Origin: Serripes groenlandicus
Taxonomy: Eukaryota; Mollusca; Bivalvia; Cardiida; Cardiidae
DNA length: 64,000 bases
Direction: 5' to 3'
Assembly: GCA_031761405.1 (NCBI GenBank)
Contig: JASEVX010000005.1
Location: 33,360,869-33,424,868, forward strand
How positions within the stretch are numbered: the stretch's first letter is position 1; every line of letters begins with the position of its first letter. The translations under genes were made by a program, and so were the position numbers. Positions 43,747 to 57,615 of this stretch are shown piece by piece. The notes beneath the pieces were generated by a model. It had not been told where the DNA came from. It made no database searches and was given only the letters and a program-made list of their open reading frames with translations.

Positions 43747-46046
43747 ATGATTAATCTTTTTTGTCTCTCCTATCTCAGCGTTAACAAATGAAAATTGCCA
43801 AAAGTAGCCAAAACATGTGAGTTAAAAGCGATAAACGGATTGAAAAAGAAGTCAGAACACCTCTTAGCATTGACAATTAGACATGCAGCTTCTGTTTTAT
43901 TCTATAGCGATAATATTATTTATTCATGTATATCTAATCTGTTTGATTTGTTTATGAGCACTGTTTTTGGTGAATCGAATAGTACACGTGTGACATGTCA
44001 ATCGGAGATTCAGAGCATTAAGAGTTTTATTCAACAAATTATGAATGTAAGGTTTTTCAAAGTAGAAGTATCTAAATAGTGAGTAAACGTCGTTATTTGC
44101 AAATCTGAAATAAATGCGTTCTTCTACGCCTATACATAATTCATGTTTAGTTGTGTTTAACATCAATATTTGATTTGATGAATTTCTTCCAAGTTGAAGG
44201 ACTATTCCATATATATTTCTCTGATCCAGTCACATTTATCTTTCCATGCATGTAACAATTTTGTTTTTAAAATATTGCCGTTGATTGAAATTATGTCGTC
44301 CATGAAAGTATTCCCGAATCAATCCACCTTTGCAAAATGAGAATTTTGTTAGAATTTTTTTTAAGTTTTGTATTGCCCAATAGCAGCTGCTTTCTGATAG
44401 TTTAGACTATTTAATTTCTTCTTTTCTTATTTGTTAATTTACTGAATTCGATCATCATATTTAAGATATCTGAGTTAAACGCTGACATTTAATTATACAT
44501 GTGGAAGAGATGATATATTCCCGTATTGGTCGTAATAAAATAAGTTATGTCTTGCCAATTACACTTTTCGGTAGTTGATAGAATTCTTTCAATCCAGGTT
44601 ATTTTATGAATACATTGATATCGACCATTTAAATAACCCAATAACACTGTTTATGTTTTTCGTTTGATTTCTCTCTTCCTTTATTCCATAATAAATCGAA
44701 ACACTTTTCGTTTAAGGAGTTGATATTATAATCGGTTACATGTAATGATTGCAAAAAGACCGTAAACTTTGCCAATAGTATTTACTTTATAGTTTTTGTT
44801 TTCCCAAAAAGAGTAAGATATCTTCTAATAAGGTTACTTATTTGATTTCTACAGTCTTCTAATTTAGTATCCCAGTAATTCTCCTCGCTAATGATGGTTT
44901 GTTGAAAAATAAACCCCGAAAACTTTGAAGATGGTTGCACATTTAATGTTATCGATACTATGTTTTGTGTTTTATGGTGAACTTAGCGACAAAATTAAAT
45001 AAATTAGCTGTGATTTTATTGTACGTACACTTAACCCATCGTATGAAGGATTTACCAATGCCATACCCTTTTAGGACTTCAATAATTCCATTCAACAGTA
45101 TCAAATACTTTTCTAATATCTAAAAATAACAGTGAAAATGCAAGGCTTAATTCGTCAGCATAATTAAGTACATCTTATATTTGTCGTGTACTATTGATTA
45201 TTTATCTGTTTTGAATGTGTCAATGCTTATCAGCATTGATAATTACATGATTTGTCACATGATTTGCGAACGTTTTGCTATTTTTTTGCATGGCCATTAT
45301 AAATATATTTTACTACAATATTTTCTAATTTTGACCAAAATTTGATATTTTATTCTACATAAAGACCAGTATTTCCGGGAATTTTGTTCGATTTCATCTC
45401 AATTATAGCATGTTTAGATTCTTCTGCAGTAAGCGGGGCTTCGCCGAAGTTTGCAGAGGTATTATGTAGTATCTTTTATAATTAACCTTGGAGAGATATA
45501 ACATTTTATATTGTGTTTATCTGTATTATTTGAAGAATAAAGGTTAGATTTTAAAATTGAATAATTATGTAATTGTTGTATTGTTAATGTAACATTCCAG
45601 TGATTCCCATCCTATTTGTGCATATTGTGGATAATTTTTAAATCTAGCATCGTTGACGTGATTAGATCTTCAATGACTTTTAGATAAGCATCATCAGTTA
45701 ATAAAGATTTATTTATTTTCCAAAAGCCATTACCTCTAGTGTAAGTCGTTTTAGTTTTAAGGGAAACAGGAAGCTTCTTTCCCTCTCCCTTGATCTATCA
45801 TCCCCTCTCTCTTCTGGTTTGTTTTGATTATTTTCTTGTATACTAAATAATACATCTAAGCTGATATGTTCTGAACATGTATACTATTCACCGTGCTTCC
45901 TGTAAAGTAATCTTTATTGAGAGAACCTAAAATAAGCTATGAGCTTTCAGTCCAATCCATTTCTCCATTGTATACTTCTGGATGTTTCCTATCATGTAAA
46001 ATCTATGAGAAATAAATATTTTTAAACTCATAAAATTCTTAAACCT
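43747..46046 (-). mobile_element. L1/Tx1-like LINE relic, unit C
   Basis: Starts where the shared 3' end begins ('gattaatctttttt..ctctcctatctcagcg', also at 51084 and 28241). Minus-strand features: NDVYSLFRYFYFEKPYI (44040-44100), C-terminal matches near 44520-44600, and RT motif A LLFLDIRKVFDTVEWNY near 45085-45135 with both Asp positions. 'KSPG'-region sequence is near 45365-45400 and linker sequence near 45680-45780. Many stops, so not functional. It retains the piece (43747-44930) that unit B lost. Confidence 0.8.
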
Positions 46047-46153
46047 TTACGGAATGTGTCTGCCCTGATTAGCCTGCGCGGACTGAGCAGTTTAATCCGG
46101 TCGATACATTACGCAGAGGCCATGATGTTGTTTTCCTCGCGGGCGGCTCATAT
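46047..46153 (+). mobile_element. MITE-P, unit C, left half deleted
   Basis: Only the right half remains: 'acggaatgtgtctgccctgattagcctgcgcgg', 'tcgatacattacgcagaggcc' and the terminal GGCGGCTCATAT. The position between L1 and delta is the same as in A, B and D. Confidence 0.85.
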
Positions 46154-48280
46154 GTGTGTCGAACACTTACAGCAGCGTACCCTGTTTAAATAATCAATGT
46201 TATTTAAAAAGAGATAAATGATACAAATGTCCTTATCGCAAAAACTATACAATTTAAAGATTTAAAGATAAAAAATCATCCAAACGATGTAAAGAAAGCT
46301 TATCTTGTTAAGTTCTTAATGATTTAACACTTAACTAGCCGATTACCTTTAACTATTATCATCACCTCTGAATTTTTGAAAGAGTCAAACTAATTGATGA
46401 ACTAGTTGTTTGTTTCATTACGTGCACTGGACAGAACCAATAAACAGTCTTGCAAACATCTATGACCTCAAAGGATTTTCCTGCAATAAACAACTCACAG
46501 CTTAACAGGAATAGGTCATTTGATTTCATAAAACAAAACTTTCCTGAAATATTTGATAAAAACAAAGAAATGTGATAATTTTCCCAGCCATAACAAAATC
46601 ATCCACAGTTCTTATTTGAAATGTTGACCAAATCGCAACACGTTACTACCTTCAGGTGTTGAAAACAGGCATAAGTTGTACTAGGAGGGAGAAAATTTGA
46701 AAACAAAGATTGAAAAGGTTCTAGTTGAATGCAATTTCGCCCTCTTCCTTTATCATATTGTGTATATCAGAAATCATTTCCATTTGGCTTCAATTTACTT
46801 TCTTTCTTCAGACGTTTTCAATATGAACGTGTATACAAATGCATAATCAGACCAAAGAATATATATCTTTTCAATACAGTTACAACACATAACCTATTAA
46901 CCAATTACAAAAAACATTTATTACGGTAAATTATTACGAATTCAGAATCAATTCAATTAATATAGGATGCAGGATACATCGGAATAGATCTCACATCCGC
47001 GTGTGCCAAAATCGGTAACGCGGATCTTTGATTATTTCTTGAAAAGCGGTAACATATTAAAATATTGTATTATATTTACGACATTCAGCTGTATTTCAAC
47101 TTGTACAGGTTAGTTTTCGTCGCTTCCAAAAAGAAAAGGGTTCTTTATGTTTGCTTCACTTCAGTTCACATGCGGACCGCAGCTTGTTCAATATGAAAAT
47201 AGTATGTAGACGAAACACTAGGGTGTGTGTAAATGCCATTTTATTGCATCGTGACTAGCTATACTGACTAGAACATATTAACACATACACAATTAGAAAT
47301 AAAATGACGTAATATGGTTAACATACATTTTCTCATTGAAGATGGGTTACAAACACCTGCCATCTAAAACATGTTAATCATTGCAATATAGAGTAAATAT
47401 TAATTACTAACATCTATAACTGGAAAAATCAAAAATTAAATGATACAATAAGTAGGTTTAAATCTTAGTACACACTGTCTAAAGTAATAATAGAAAAATG
47501 GAAGGAAGAATGGGGCGGTGGAGGGTTCAAAGATAAATACGATCTCGTGTTTTCTCTTTCAATCCAAATCGCAAGTGCGCGTAAGGTAACCGCGCGATAA
47601 ACAGATGCGTTAGATAATTAGTAACGTGATCGATTCAACCAATCGCGATTAACCAATAAGCGTCGGGTCACAGGTCAGACGTATTAGCCGGACATGTGGC
47701 CCCAATTAACGGGAAAGGATACATCCTATGGCAAAAGAAGAATTAATCGTGTACTAACATAAACCTAATTATTTACAATAATTGTCCTTTCAATGCAAAG
47801 AACGTTTGACTTTGTCGAATTTAGGTCACTAAATTTGAAATTTTGACTCAAATGTTTTCTTTCTCGAATCTCTCAGTTCGACATTTCACGTAACATCAGA
47901 TACATATACAGTCTTATCCCTGGGTGTGTGTTTGTGGAGTTTTAATGCGCTCTTGTGAAATTAGTTAAACAGTTCTCTGTCATAAATCTGCGCGTTATAA
48001 ACATTGAAGTAAAAAACATGTATACATTCTAAAAAAGGACTGAATTAACTGAAAACACCCATAAAAATCGACCAGCAAAACTCTTATGATTGTAAATTAA
48101 TGTGTGACCTTTGACTCTGACTGTTATACATTTTCTAACCTAAACTTTTTATTTGAATTTATAATTGTAGCCCAAAAAACAATGTTGAACAAGAAGAAGT
48201 TGCTTCTTACATCATAATAGGTTCAAGGGATGTCTCTTGCAGTTTTTTATTATCAAGAGATGACGCATTTTCATGTTGTA
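46154..48280. repeat. delta module, unit C, with a ~640-bp insertion
   Basis: Aligns with A and B from 'cttacagcagcgtaccctg' through 'gatgcaggatacatcggaatagatctcac'. It is interrupted at about 47146-47782, resumes at 'gcaaagaacgtttgactttgtcgaat', then ends abruptly at 48280 ('catgttgta') where M1 beta begins. The YY1-like cluster and the rest of delta are missing. Confidence 0.8.
47146..47782. mobile_element. unit-C-specific insertion, unknown type
   Basis: Units A and B read continuously here ('cttccaaaa.g.aaaatattgtttcaat'). The insert has no clear terminal inverted repeat, LTR ends or reading frame. Two CCAAT boxes (47638-47670, 'aaccaatcgcgattaaccaataagcg') lie in a locally GC-richer stretch, which could fit a solo LTR, but no TG...CA ends or duplication are clear. 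Confidence 0.5.
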
Positions 48281-50151
48281 AAATGTCCTAGTGCTGAACC
48301 AAAGCCGAACCACGGATATTGAAGTGAGCTGCTCAAGCAATGTAGGATGCTTCAGCTGATACTCCTCTGGTAGAGTGGTCTGTAAACGTCTAACAGAATA
48401 GAAAATTTGCAGTACTTCGTTAATAACGATAGCGTAGCGGCTCATCCTAACTGTTTCGAAATATGCATTATTTATACAATTCCTATAACACTTTCTATAA
48501 GGGATTTTGACTGAAGCTTATTTAAAGACAAACATTGAGCGAGACAACTTTCGATAACACACTTTCATATATACCAATTTATATATTAAATTAACCTTTT
48601 AATATACATAACACATGACAGTAAAACTTGCATAATAATGAAACAGTTAAAATCAACAATTTGTGTTTTATGAACGTAAGTCATTACAAAATCAAAGTAT
48701 GATTGGTATTACATTGAAAAGAAACTATAAACAAAAGGGTGTACTTCCTGTACTTAACAGAATATTTTCACAGAATATATTAAGTAGCTCTTTCAAAAAA
48801 TCGTACGTTGTATTAAAATGTACGGATGTACTAACCGGTCCATTTCTATACTTGTCTTAAATGAACTTAGGTTTGTTTTCTTGGATTATGGCTCACAAGT
48901 GCATACATTGGCGTTATTCAAAGACGGTATCAAACCACTTATGAATTTCAGTACTCACTTTACTAGGATATTCGTATTAAAGAATAAACGTAGGACACCT
49001 TCTTAAACATTTCAGTTATATAAATATGAAAACTGTGAACACATCTAGTCAAAACTAAAGGAAAAACAAATATATTAAGTACAGTATCTTTATGGAATAG
49101 ACCTTACAACTGTGTGACAAATGGAACAATTGGTCATTATGCTCATCAGCTGCAGATGTATCGACTTCGTCTCCATGCGGGAAAGCGTTATTACTTGTTC
49201 TCAATCCATTTAGGAAAGCTTTTATTTATATTGTTTCTGTAAGTGAGTTTTGTCATCAAAACTACAGTGAGCTAATGTATTGTAATGCATTGCATTGCCT
49301 GTAACACTTACCCGATTACAGATATACTGCGCCTCAACATCAGACAATTTGTAGAAACAATGAGAAAGTGCTCATGATGAGAGCGGGATGTTGTCTGATT
49401 TCGTGATATTTAAAGTTTGCACACGGGAAAATACATGATAGTCACAATGATTAAACTTTTGAAAATAATACAAACATATTAAGATTTCCCGAGAAATTTT
49501 ACTATGGCGACCGTTTGATTAGAACAACAACATTTTGATAAAAGCATTATGATTGAGCGACATGTCTGTAAGTACATAGTTTTCAGTATAAATAGAAACT
49601 TGTTATGTCTACATTGAAGAAATTGACTAGATTTGTGTATACCTCTATGCAAGTTGTATTAAAGCAATATATTAGACATTGTTCGAAACATGTAACAAAT
49701 TGATTCAGGTTTCCAATTTCCTGTGAACTCAAAACGTTTCCAAATTGAGAATAAGTACAAATATACACTCAAACTACTGATTAGATTACACTGTATAATG
49801 TTGACATTATTTGAAATAAAACTACTCTTGTTATCCGCTATATACACCAAAAGTCGTCTGTAAAGCATAGTCGCTCCTTTCAATGAAAGCCCCAAATTCT
49901 ACTACCATGCATTTATATTATAACTTTGTAAAGTTTGAGTCAATAAAATATTCTGATTCTATAAACAAAATGACATTTCAGCTAGTTCGTGTGTGTGCAA
50001 GGCGAATATTACATTTTTATAATGGTAACAACTTGCACATACAAGCGCGTGCTTATGTTAACAAACCAGTCTATTTAGAAAAACAGAGAAATTGATATTT
50101 GGTTGTTATACTTATTTATCAGTTTAATATTTATATTATAACCCGAGTTAT

Positions 50152-50196
<45 letters not shown>

Positions 50197-51083
50197 TTCG
50201 AGCGAGTGATCGCGCGAATGTGTGATTGTGTGAATTATGTACAGTTTAAGTCAACCATATATATCTAATCTAATCTGTATAAGAAAAGTAGTTGTTTCAT
50301 ATAGGTTGCTATGTATTACGTCATCAAATGATTTGAACATACAATAACAGTTATGGGGATAATGTATACATATATACACACTTGTACCAACGGTGCATTT
50401 GAAACAAATGAAGACCAGTACCTGTTTTTATACAAGGTGAACTAGCATACTACATAGCAATTAACACATTAAAATAACAACTTATATACCTAAATGTTTC
50501 AGACATGAAAATAATTTGTTATGGTTTATTTTGTTAAAAAGCTTTACGAAAGTATATAGATAATAACTTGTTATGAAAGCATATTTTCTACAGAGAAATA
50601 ATTCCGTCTGTATCCAGATTGTACGTCATCAATTGTACTTGATTGATACAACCTTGATTTGCGGATTGGCTAGCGTTTGCTAGCGTTATAAATCATTGAA
50701 CGGAGGGCTGGTAATTATAACCACACCGCTTATTTTTAGCTCGTGAGTAACGTATTTCGAAATACTTGAAGATAAAAATATAAGTATAAATTGAATCCCT
50801 ATTGTTGACTGTCTTCTAAACTTTTGAATTTTTTTAACACGTCCATTTTAACCTGATCTTGACCTATGGGTGAAGTGTTATCGTATTATGGCATGTGTCA
50901 TGAGATGTGTGATTAATTTTATTAAATAAAAATGGTGAAATAAATGTCGCTCAACTAAGGTTTTCTGTAAACACGTCGTACTAATTACCTTCGTGTTTCT
51001 GCAGTTAGTGAGATTTTGCATTCAAAGAACTATCCTGCTGAGGAATAAATGAAAAAAGAAGAAATATAATAAATTGCCTTACA
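48281..51083. repeat. module M1, copy beta
   Basis: Second copy of the 23588-28240 module without the gypsy insertion. It reads 'tacttaacagaatatttt...aagtagctctttcaaaaaatcgtacgttg' through that site. It has only one copy of the segment duplicated in alpha. It carries about 535 bp at 49752-50285, including a (GT)n run, that alpha lacks. Frames at 48663, 49883 and 48212 (minus) are not conserved in alpha. Confidence 0.8.
50154..50195. repeat. (GT)21 microsatellite
   Basis: 42 bp of uninterrupted TG repeat, inside the part of M1 beta that has no counterpart in M1 alpha. Confidence 0.95.
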
Positions 51084-53803
51084 GATTAATCTTTGTTGTC
51101 TCTCCTATCTCAGCGTTAACAAATGACAATCGCCAAATATGGCAAAAACATGTGAGTTAACAGCGGCAAACGGATTACGGCAAACTTCTGAAAAAGAAAT
51201 CAGAATACCTCTTAGCATTGTCAATGTGACATGCAGCTTCTGTTTCATTCTATAGCGATGATATTATTTATTCATGTATATCTAAACTGTTTAATTGAGT
51301 TTAAACTGGTTATGAGCACTGTTGTTTTGTGAATCGCATAGTACACGTGTGACATGTCAATCAGATAATCAGAGCATTAAGAGTTTTATTCAACAAATTA
51401 TGAATGTAAGGTTTTTCAAAGTAGAAGTATCTAAATAGTGAGTAAACGTTGTTATTTGCAACTCTGAAATAAATGTGTTCTTCTACGCTTATGAATAATT
51501 CATGTTTAATTTTTGTTTTAACAGCAATATTTGATTTGATGAATTTCTTTATAGTTGAAGGACTATTCCTTATTTATTTCTCTCATCCAGTCACATCTAT
51601 CTTTCCATGCATGTAACAATTTTGTTTGAAAAATATGCCGTTGTTTGAAATTATGTCGTCTATGAAAGGATTCTGGAATCAATCCACATATGAACAATTA
51701 GACTTTTGTTATATTTATTTTTTAAGCTTTGTATTGCCCAATATCTGCTGCTTTCTGATAGTATAGTCTATTTAATTTCTTCTTTTCTTATTTGTTAATT
51801 TCCTGAATTCGATCAGCACGTTTAAGATATCTGAGTTAAACGCTGAAGTTTAATTGTACATCTGGATGAGTTGATGTACCGAATCAAAAGATTTTCCCGT
51901 ATTGGTCGTAATCAAATTAGTTATTTCTTGCCAATTACAATTTTCGGTAGTTGATAGAATTCTTTCAATCCAGGTTATTTTGATTAATTTTATGAATACA
52001 CTGATATCGACCATTCAAATAACCCAATAACCCTGTTTATATTTTTCGTTTGAATTCTCTCTTCCTTTATTCAATAATAAATCGAAATTCTTTTTGTTTA
52101 AGGAGTTGATACCATAATCGGTTACATTTAATGATTGCAAAAATACGTAACCTTTGGCAATAGTATTTACTTTATTGTTTTTGTTTTCTAAAAAAAAAGA
52201 GTAAGATGTCTTCTATTAAGGTTACTTATTTGATTTCTACAGTCTTCTAATCTAGATTCCTAATTTTTCTTCTCGCTTATGATTTGGTTTGTTGAAAAAT
52301 AAACCACGAAAACTTTGAAGACGGTTGCACATTTAATAGTATCAATACTATAATTTGGGTTTTATGGTGAACGTATCATCAATATTAAATAAATTAGCTG
52401 TAATCTTATTGAAGGTAGCCTTAACCCAGCGTATGAAGAATTTACCAAAGCCATACACTTTTAGGACTTCAACAATTCCATTAAACAGTATCAAAATACT
52501 TTTCTAATATCTAAAAGTAACAGTGAAAATTCTAGTCTTAATTCGTCAACATAATCAGGTACATCTTATATTTGTAGAATACTTTTGCTTATTTATCTGT
52601 TTTGAATGTATCCTTGCTGATCAACATAGATAATTATAGGTCACATGTTTTGCAAACGTTTTGCTAAAAGACGTTTTGCTATTTTATAATTAACGTTTTC
52701 GACAGAAATTGGACTCCGATTTTTAATGTTTTCAGGAAATCAATGATGTAATATTACGTTTTTGTGTATTCGATAACTGTCCTTTGGCATGGCTATTATA
52801 AAATTATTCTGCTACAATATTTTCTAATTTCACCAAAATGTGTTATTAAATTTTACAGTAAGACCAGTATTTTCGGGAATTTTGTTCGATTTCATCTCAA
52901 TTATAGCGTGCCTACACCCTTCTGCAGTACGCGGGCCTTCGCAGAGTTTTGCAGAGTATTATTTAGTATGTTTTATAATCAACCTTGGAGAGATATTATA
53001 TTTGATATTGTGTTTATCTGTATTATTTGCAGAATAACGGTGTTTTAATCTCAGATAGTGAAGGTATTTCTGATCATCTACTTCAAGTGATGTTATAGTT
53101 TAACTTGTTTGTCTGAACTTTTTCCAGGTTTAAAAAGTATTTTTAGTTTGTTTCTCATTCATCAAAAATATATGTAAGTACTCGTACTTGAGCGCCGTTT
53201 GCTTTTTAGGTATATATTCCTCTCTATTATTTCACTTTCAAATTGATGTATATTGCCTGTGTTGGGACTATTTCGCTTATGCATGGTTTTGTGCTTTAAT
53301 TTGTGTGGCTTGTTTTTTGTTTCTTCAGATTATAACATTTAATATGTAATTGTTGTATCTTTAATGTAACATTTCATTGATTCCCACCCTATTTGTGCAT
53401 TGCAAGCATTCGGGATATTTTATAAATCTAGCATCGTTGACGTGATTAAGTCTTCAATGACTTTACATAAGCATCATCAGTTAATAAAGATTTATTCTAT
53501 TTCCAATAGCCATTATCTCTAGTGTAAGGAAAACAGGAAACTTCTTTCCCTCTCTCTCTTTCTGTTATCCCCTCTCTCTTCTGTTTATTTTTATTATTAT
53601 TTTCTTGTATACTAAAGTATACAGCTAAATTGAGCTGATATGTTCTGAGCCTGTAAACTATTCACTGTGCTGCCTGTAAATTAATCTTTATTGGAGAGAA
53701 ACTAAAATAAGCTATGAGCTTTCAGTCAATCCATTTCTCCATTGTATATTTCTAGAGAAATAAATTTGTTTAAACTTACAAACTCCCCAAGGCCTTAATG
53801 CTA
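51084..53803 (-). mobile_element. L1/Tx1-like LINE relic, unit D
   Basis: Homologous to unit C along its length: 3' start 'gattaatctttgttgtctctcctatctcagcg', 'gatatcgaccattcaaataacccaata', 'aagccatacacttttaggacttcaacaattcc' (RT region near 52450), 'ttcgacagaaattggact' (the NWRPIS region near 52695), 'ttcgggaattttgttcgatttcatctcaattatagcg' near 52870, and linker sequence near 53420-53540. Frames are broken throughout. It is the longest of the four relics. Confidence 0.8.
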
Positions 53804-54160
53804 ATATGAGCAGTCCCTCGAGAAAAAAACAACAGTTAGAGTCTGCGTAAAGTTTCGACCCGGATCAGCCGTGCAGGCTAACCCGGACAGACACCATTCG
53901 CCTCTTGTGCATCTTCTGTTCCAGGAATGATTACTCTATACCTCTATCGACCCAGGGAACATGAATAATACAATTTAAATGCGCGCTAAATGACCTTAGC
54001 TGTCGATGCGCCATAAAACAATATACATTCATTCTATACCTTTATCCACCTGAAACGGAATGTGACTCCCCTGATTAGCCTGCGCGGACTGCGCATGCTG
54101 ATCTGGTCGATATATTACGCAGAGGCCATGATGTTGGTTTTCTCGCGGGACGGCTCATAT
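53804..54160 (+). mobile_element. MITE-P, unit D, with internal expansion
   Basis: Termini ATATGAGCAGTCC and GGACGGCTCATAT. About 95 bp of AT-rich sequence sits in the middle (roughly 53950-54045), bounded by repeated 'ctatacct.tatc.acc' phrases, making this copy 357 bp against about 260 for the others. Confidence 0.85.
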
Positions 54161-55620
54161 GTGTGTCGAAAACTTATAGCAGCGTACCCTGTTTAAATAA
54201 TCAACGTTATTTAAAATGAGATAAATGATTCAAGTGTCCTTATCGCAAAAGTTATACAATTCAAAGATAAAAAATCATCCAAACGATGTAAAAAAAGCTT
54301 ATCATGTTAAGTTATTAATGATTTAACACTTAACTTGCCGAATACCTTTAACTGGTATCATCACCTCTGAATTTTTGAAAGAGCCAAACTAATTGATGAA
54401 CTATATTTTTTTCTTCATTACGTGCACTGGACAGAACCAGTAAACAGTCTTGCAAACATCTATGACCTCAAAGGACTTTCCTGCAGTAAACAACTCACAG
54501 CCTAACAGGAATAGGTCATTTGATGCAGTTTCATAAAACAACACTTTCCTGAAATATTTGATAAAAACAAAGAAATGTTCATTTCCCCCAGGCATAACAA
54601 AATCATCCACTGTGTTTATTTGAAATGTTGACCAAATCGCAACAGTTTACTACCTTCAGGTGTTGAAAACGGGCATAAGTTGTACTAGGACGGTGAACAT
54701 AAATCATTACTAATACATAATGATGATTAAAAACGTTCTTATTTCCGGAAATATACTTTTTGTTGATACTGCAGCAGACTACATTTGAAAACAAGGATTG
54801 AAACGCTCCTTTTCAATCCTTGTTTAACAGTTATTGTATCTGTGGCCTTTGACTCTGACGTTTATTCATTTCTAACCGAAACTTGTTAACTAAAGATATA
54901 AATGTAGTTTCTTCTTATAGCATAATTTGTTAAAGGGATGACTCCTGCAGAGACGCTAAATGTCATCGACGAGAGGTTTCTATTATCAAAAGATTGTACA
55001 GCATAGATGTGAATCATTTAAACAAGTATAGAAACAATATTATTTTACACACAAATTTCAACTTGCCTTAATTTGAACGCATTAAGCCTGATTTTCTTTT
55101 AAACATTTTCATTGTGTGTAAGTACCTTCTCGTTTGCTCATAATGTTTTCATAAGTTGTTCACTATAGACGAGTAAAAAAACGTCTGTATAAAATGCAAA
55201 GTGTTAAATGACTGAACGCTCTGAATCATATAGGGATAATTAATATTATTATATAAATATGGTTTCAGCCAAGTTTTAAATAGGAGACTAATGCAGCTTT
55301 CCGAAATCAGCATGTTTCCGTGATATTACCAACAAAATTGTGAACAAAAAGCACACACATTGAACATATATAATCCTTTATTTGTAATTTACCTTTTGGC
55401 GAATTTAGGTCACTAAAAGTGAAATATTGACTGAAATGTTTTTTATTCTCGAACTTCACAGGTCTATATTTGACGTAACATCAGTTATACAGTCTTATTA
55501 ATGGGTGTGTGTTCGGGGCGTTTTAATGCGCTTTTGTAAAATTGGTTGAACTGCTCTCTGTCATAAATATGTTCGATATAAAATTTGAAGTAAACAGAAG
55601 ATACACATTCATGCATGAAC
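54161..55620. repeat. delta module, unit D, internally deleted
   Basis: Matches unit C from 'cttatagcagcgtaccctg' to 'ctgcagcagactacatttgaaaacaaggattgaaa' (54800), then jumps to 'gtgacctttgactctgacg' sequence (54840), skipping about 800 bp seen in A and B. It continues through 'atgtcatcgacgagag' and 'tgactgaacgctctgaat' to about 55600. A short palindrome 'caaggattgaaa...tttcaatccttg' marks the deletion point (54793-54824). Confidence 0.75.
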
Positions 55621-55692
55621 ACATTTTAATCTTAACCAATGACATCAGAGAAATAATTGGTTAGGATTTTTAACTATTCTAATCAAATTTGT

Positions 55693-55746
55693 TTAACCAA
55701 ATAACAATATATACACAAGACCAAATAACGATATATACACAAGTCG
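55693..55746 (+). repeat. 26-bp tandem pair
   Basis: 'accaaataac.atatatacacaag' occurs twice in a row with one difference. Confidence 0.8.
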
Positions 55747-55829
55747 TCTGCTTATTTATTATTCAACTAAAATAGATCGTCTGCACATAATCATACTTAA
55801 CTATTTTTAAGTTAATACAGATATTCCAA

Positions 55830-56815
55830 TTATCCATATTAAATGATTCGCTTTTATCATTAACAAATAAATTAAACAATGTCAGTAACTAAGACTCATC
55901 TTGCTTCAATCCCTCTGGACTGTTTATAAAATCAGATAGTTATACATTATTAGAAACCTTAATACATGATATAACATAAGTATGTTATGATTTTACAATA
56001 ATATCAATCCCGACGTAATAAACATTTGTTTCAATAATTCTACATTTTTCATAGAATATTTTGTATAATGCAGTGCATAATAAATACAATCAACAGTACT
56101 TTTTTGTTCTCTGAAACATTAAGAACATCTTCAATTTCACAAAACTTCTTGAGTCTATTCCTGAGACAAAGGGAGAATAGTTTTGCCAGTGCAGGATTAT
56201 CCTTTTCTCTACTTTTTTCATGATGGGAACGATAATCCCCTTTGTCTATGACTCAGGATTTATAACCGTATCATAAATGTTGTACAAAATGACAATTAAA
56301 TAATAAGGAGCTATAAAATAGTTACCGTCTATAAAAAAAATGTGTTTCTATACTTCCAATTCCCGGACTTTTGTTACGATATAACTGAGAAATATTAGAT
56401 TTATTATCTTTGGTAGTAAATGCTTTATCCAAGCTGTCGATACGTATATCCGTTGTATTAGAAGACTCTTTTCCCCTGATACACCATACACATTGTCGTT
56501 ATTAGATAATCGTTCAAAATGCTCTACACAATCATGCGCAGACAATGGATTATCGGTTGGTTTACTATTATTATACTTTTTTGGTATTGTTTTCCAAAAT
56601 TTACGGCTATTTTCCTTACTTAATTCAGACAAATTTTGCCCATCTTTTGTAAAATATTCTCTCTTTCCTCTTCGTTTTGTATACGTATATTTATTTCTTA
56701 AGTTCAAAAATGTAAGTTTAGTCTCATTTGTTCGACTCTTCCTAAAGTGTTCTTTGCTCTTTAAACAATCGGCTCTTGACTTCTTACAATCCTCATCATT
56801 CACGGACATTCATGT
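55830..56815 (-). pseudogene. CR1-like LINE ORF2 fragment (epsilon, copy 2)
   Basis: The minus 153-codon frame (56348-56809) has the EN-RT linker of a LINE: 'KEHFRKSRTNETKLTFLNLR' then KYTYTKRRGKREYF and ENSRKFWKTIPKKYNN. In other frames toward lower coordinates come GIIVPI near 56215-56230, then LAKLFSLCLRNRLKKFCEIE (56120-56200), ISCIKVSNNV and SDFINSPEGLKQDES (55890-55990), matching copy 1 at 43140-43720. Motif A is deleted, as the DYEK segment is gone. The RT fingers run 'NPALAKLF' with no 'YRGI' before it. Confidence 0.8.
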
Positions 56816-57615
56816 TGCCTAACACCAGTGTTTTCCTTAAACTTCTTCCCATACGATTGTCTCGACAAGTCAATCATCAACTCATTCATTATGTGAATTT
56901 ATTCATCAATAGTTTTCTCATCATTCGATAATTGATGCGAAATGTAATAAATAATAACTTTAACACACTGAACACAGATATATTAAAGATCCCAAAATGC
57001 ATCTAACATAACATAACATAATGTTAATGGCATACAACAAACACACATGAATAGCTAAAGAGGGCTAGGTAGTTGCCAGGTAGTGTAGGTAAAGATACCT
57101 GACATATCAACATATAAAGTTTACAGAGAAGTGTCAATAACTTGAATAATTAAAGTATCATTAATCATTTAATGATATTAATAAAATGGTATAATATAAG
57201 CATATATTTGTGAAATGTGCATGCATAACTTTCTTGGATGTTTTTTTAAGTCTACTTACACGGACATGTAATTGTTTTGTTTGCTATAAACTGTTGATAA
57301 GATAAAAACAAATGTGAAAAAAACAATTTGTTTGCATTAAACTGTTAATTAGATATAAACAAAAAGTGTGGAAAAACAACAATGTAGTTTGGATTAAAAA
57401 TGTGGGAAAATGCATATATAATATTAATATAATGTAGTAATACTTAATAAGTAACCTATATAATGAGAAGGATTGAAAATATGTGAAAACGCTTTTATAA
57501 TATTAATATATCGTGATTTGGCCGAAATATCCTATCAAAACAAAATGTCTTGCCGAAACATCCAGGTCAACAAGTCCTATGCCGAAACGTACCTTAGCAG
57601 AAACGTCCGTCCACC
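56816..57615. other. no gene seen
   Basis: AT-rich. Contains a short (ATAAC) run near 57005-57020 and two similar phrases at about 57275-57370 ('ttgtttgc.ttaaactgtt' and 'gataaaaacaaatgtg'). At 57515-57610 'gccgaaa' recurs four times at roughly 20-30 bp spacing. Confidence 0.4.

Noticed and set aside
49883..50095. 70-codon frame in M1 beta
   Set aside because: It lies in a block absent from M1 alpha, with no motif and an opposing frame of similar length.
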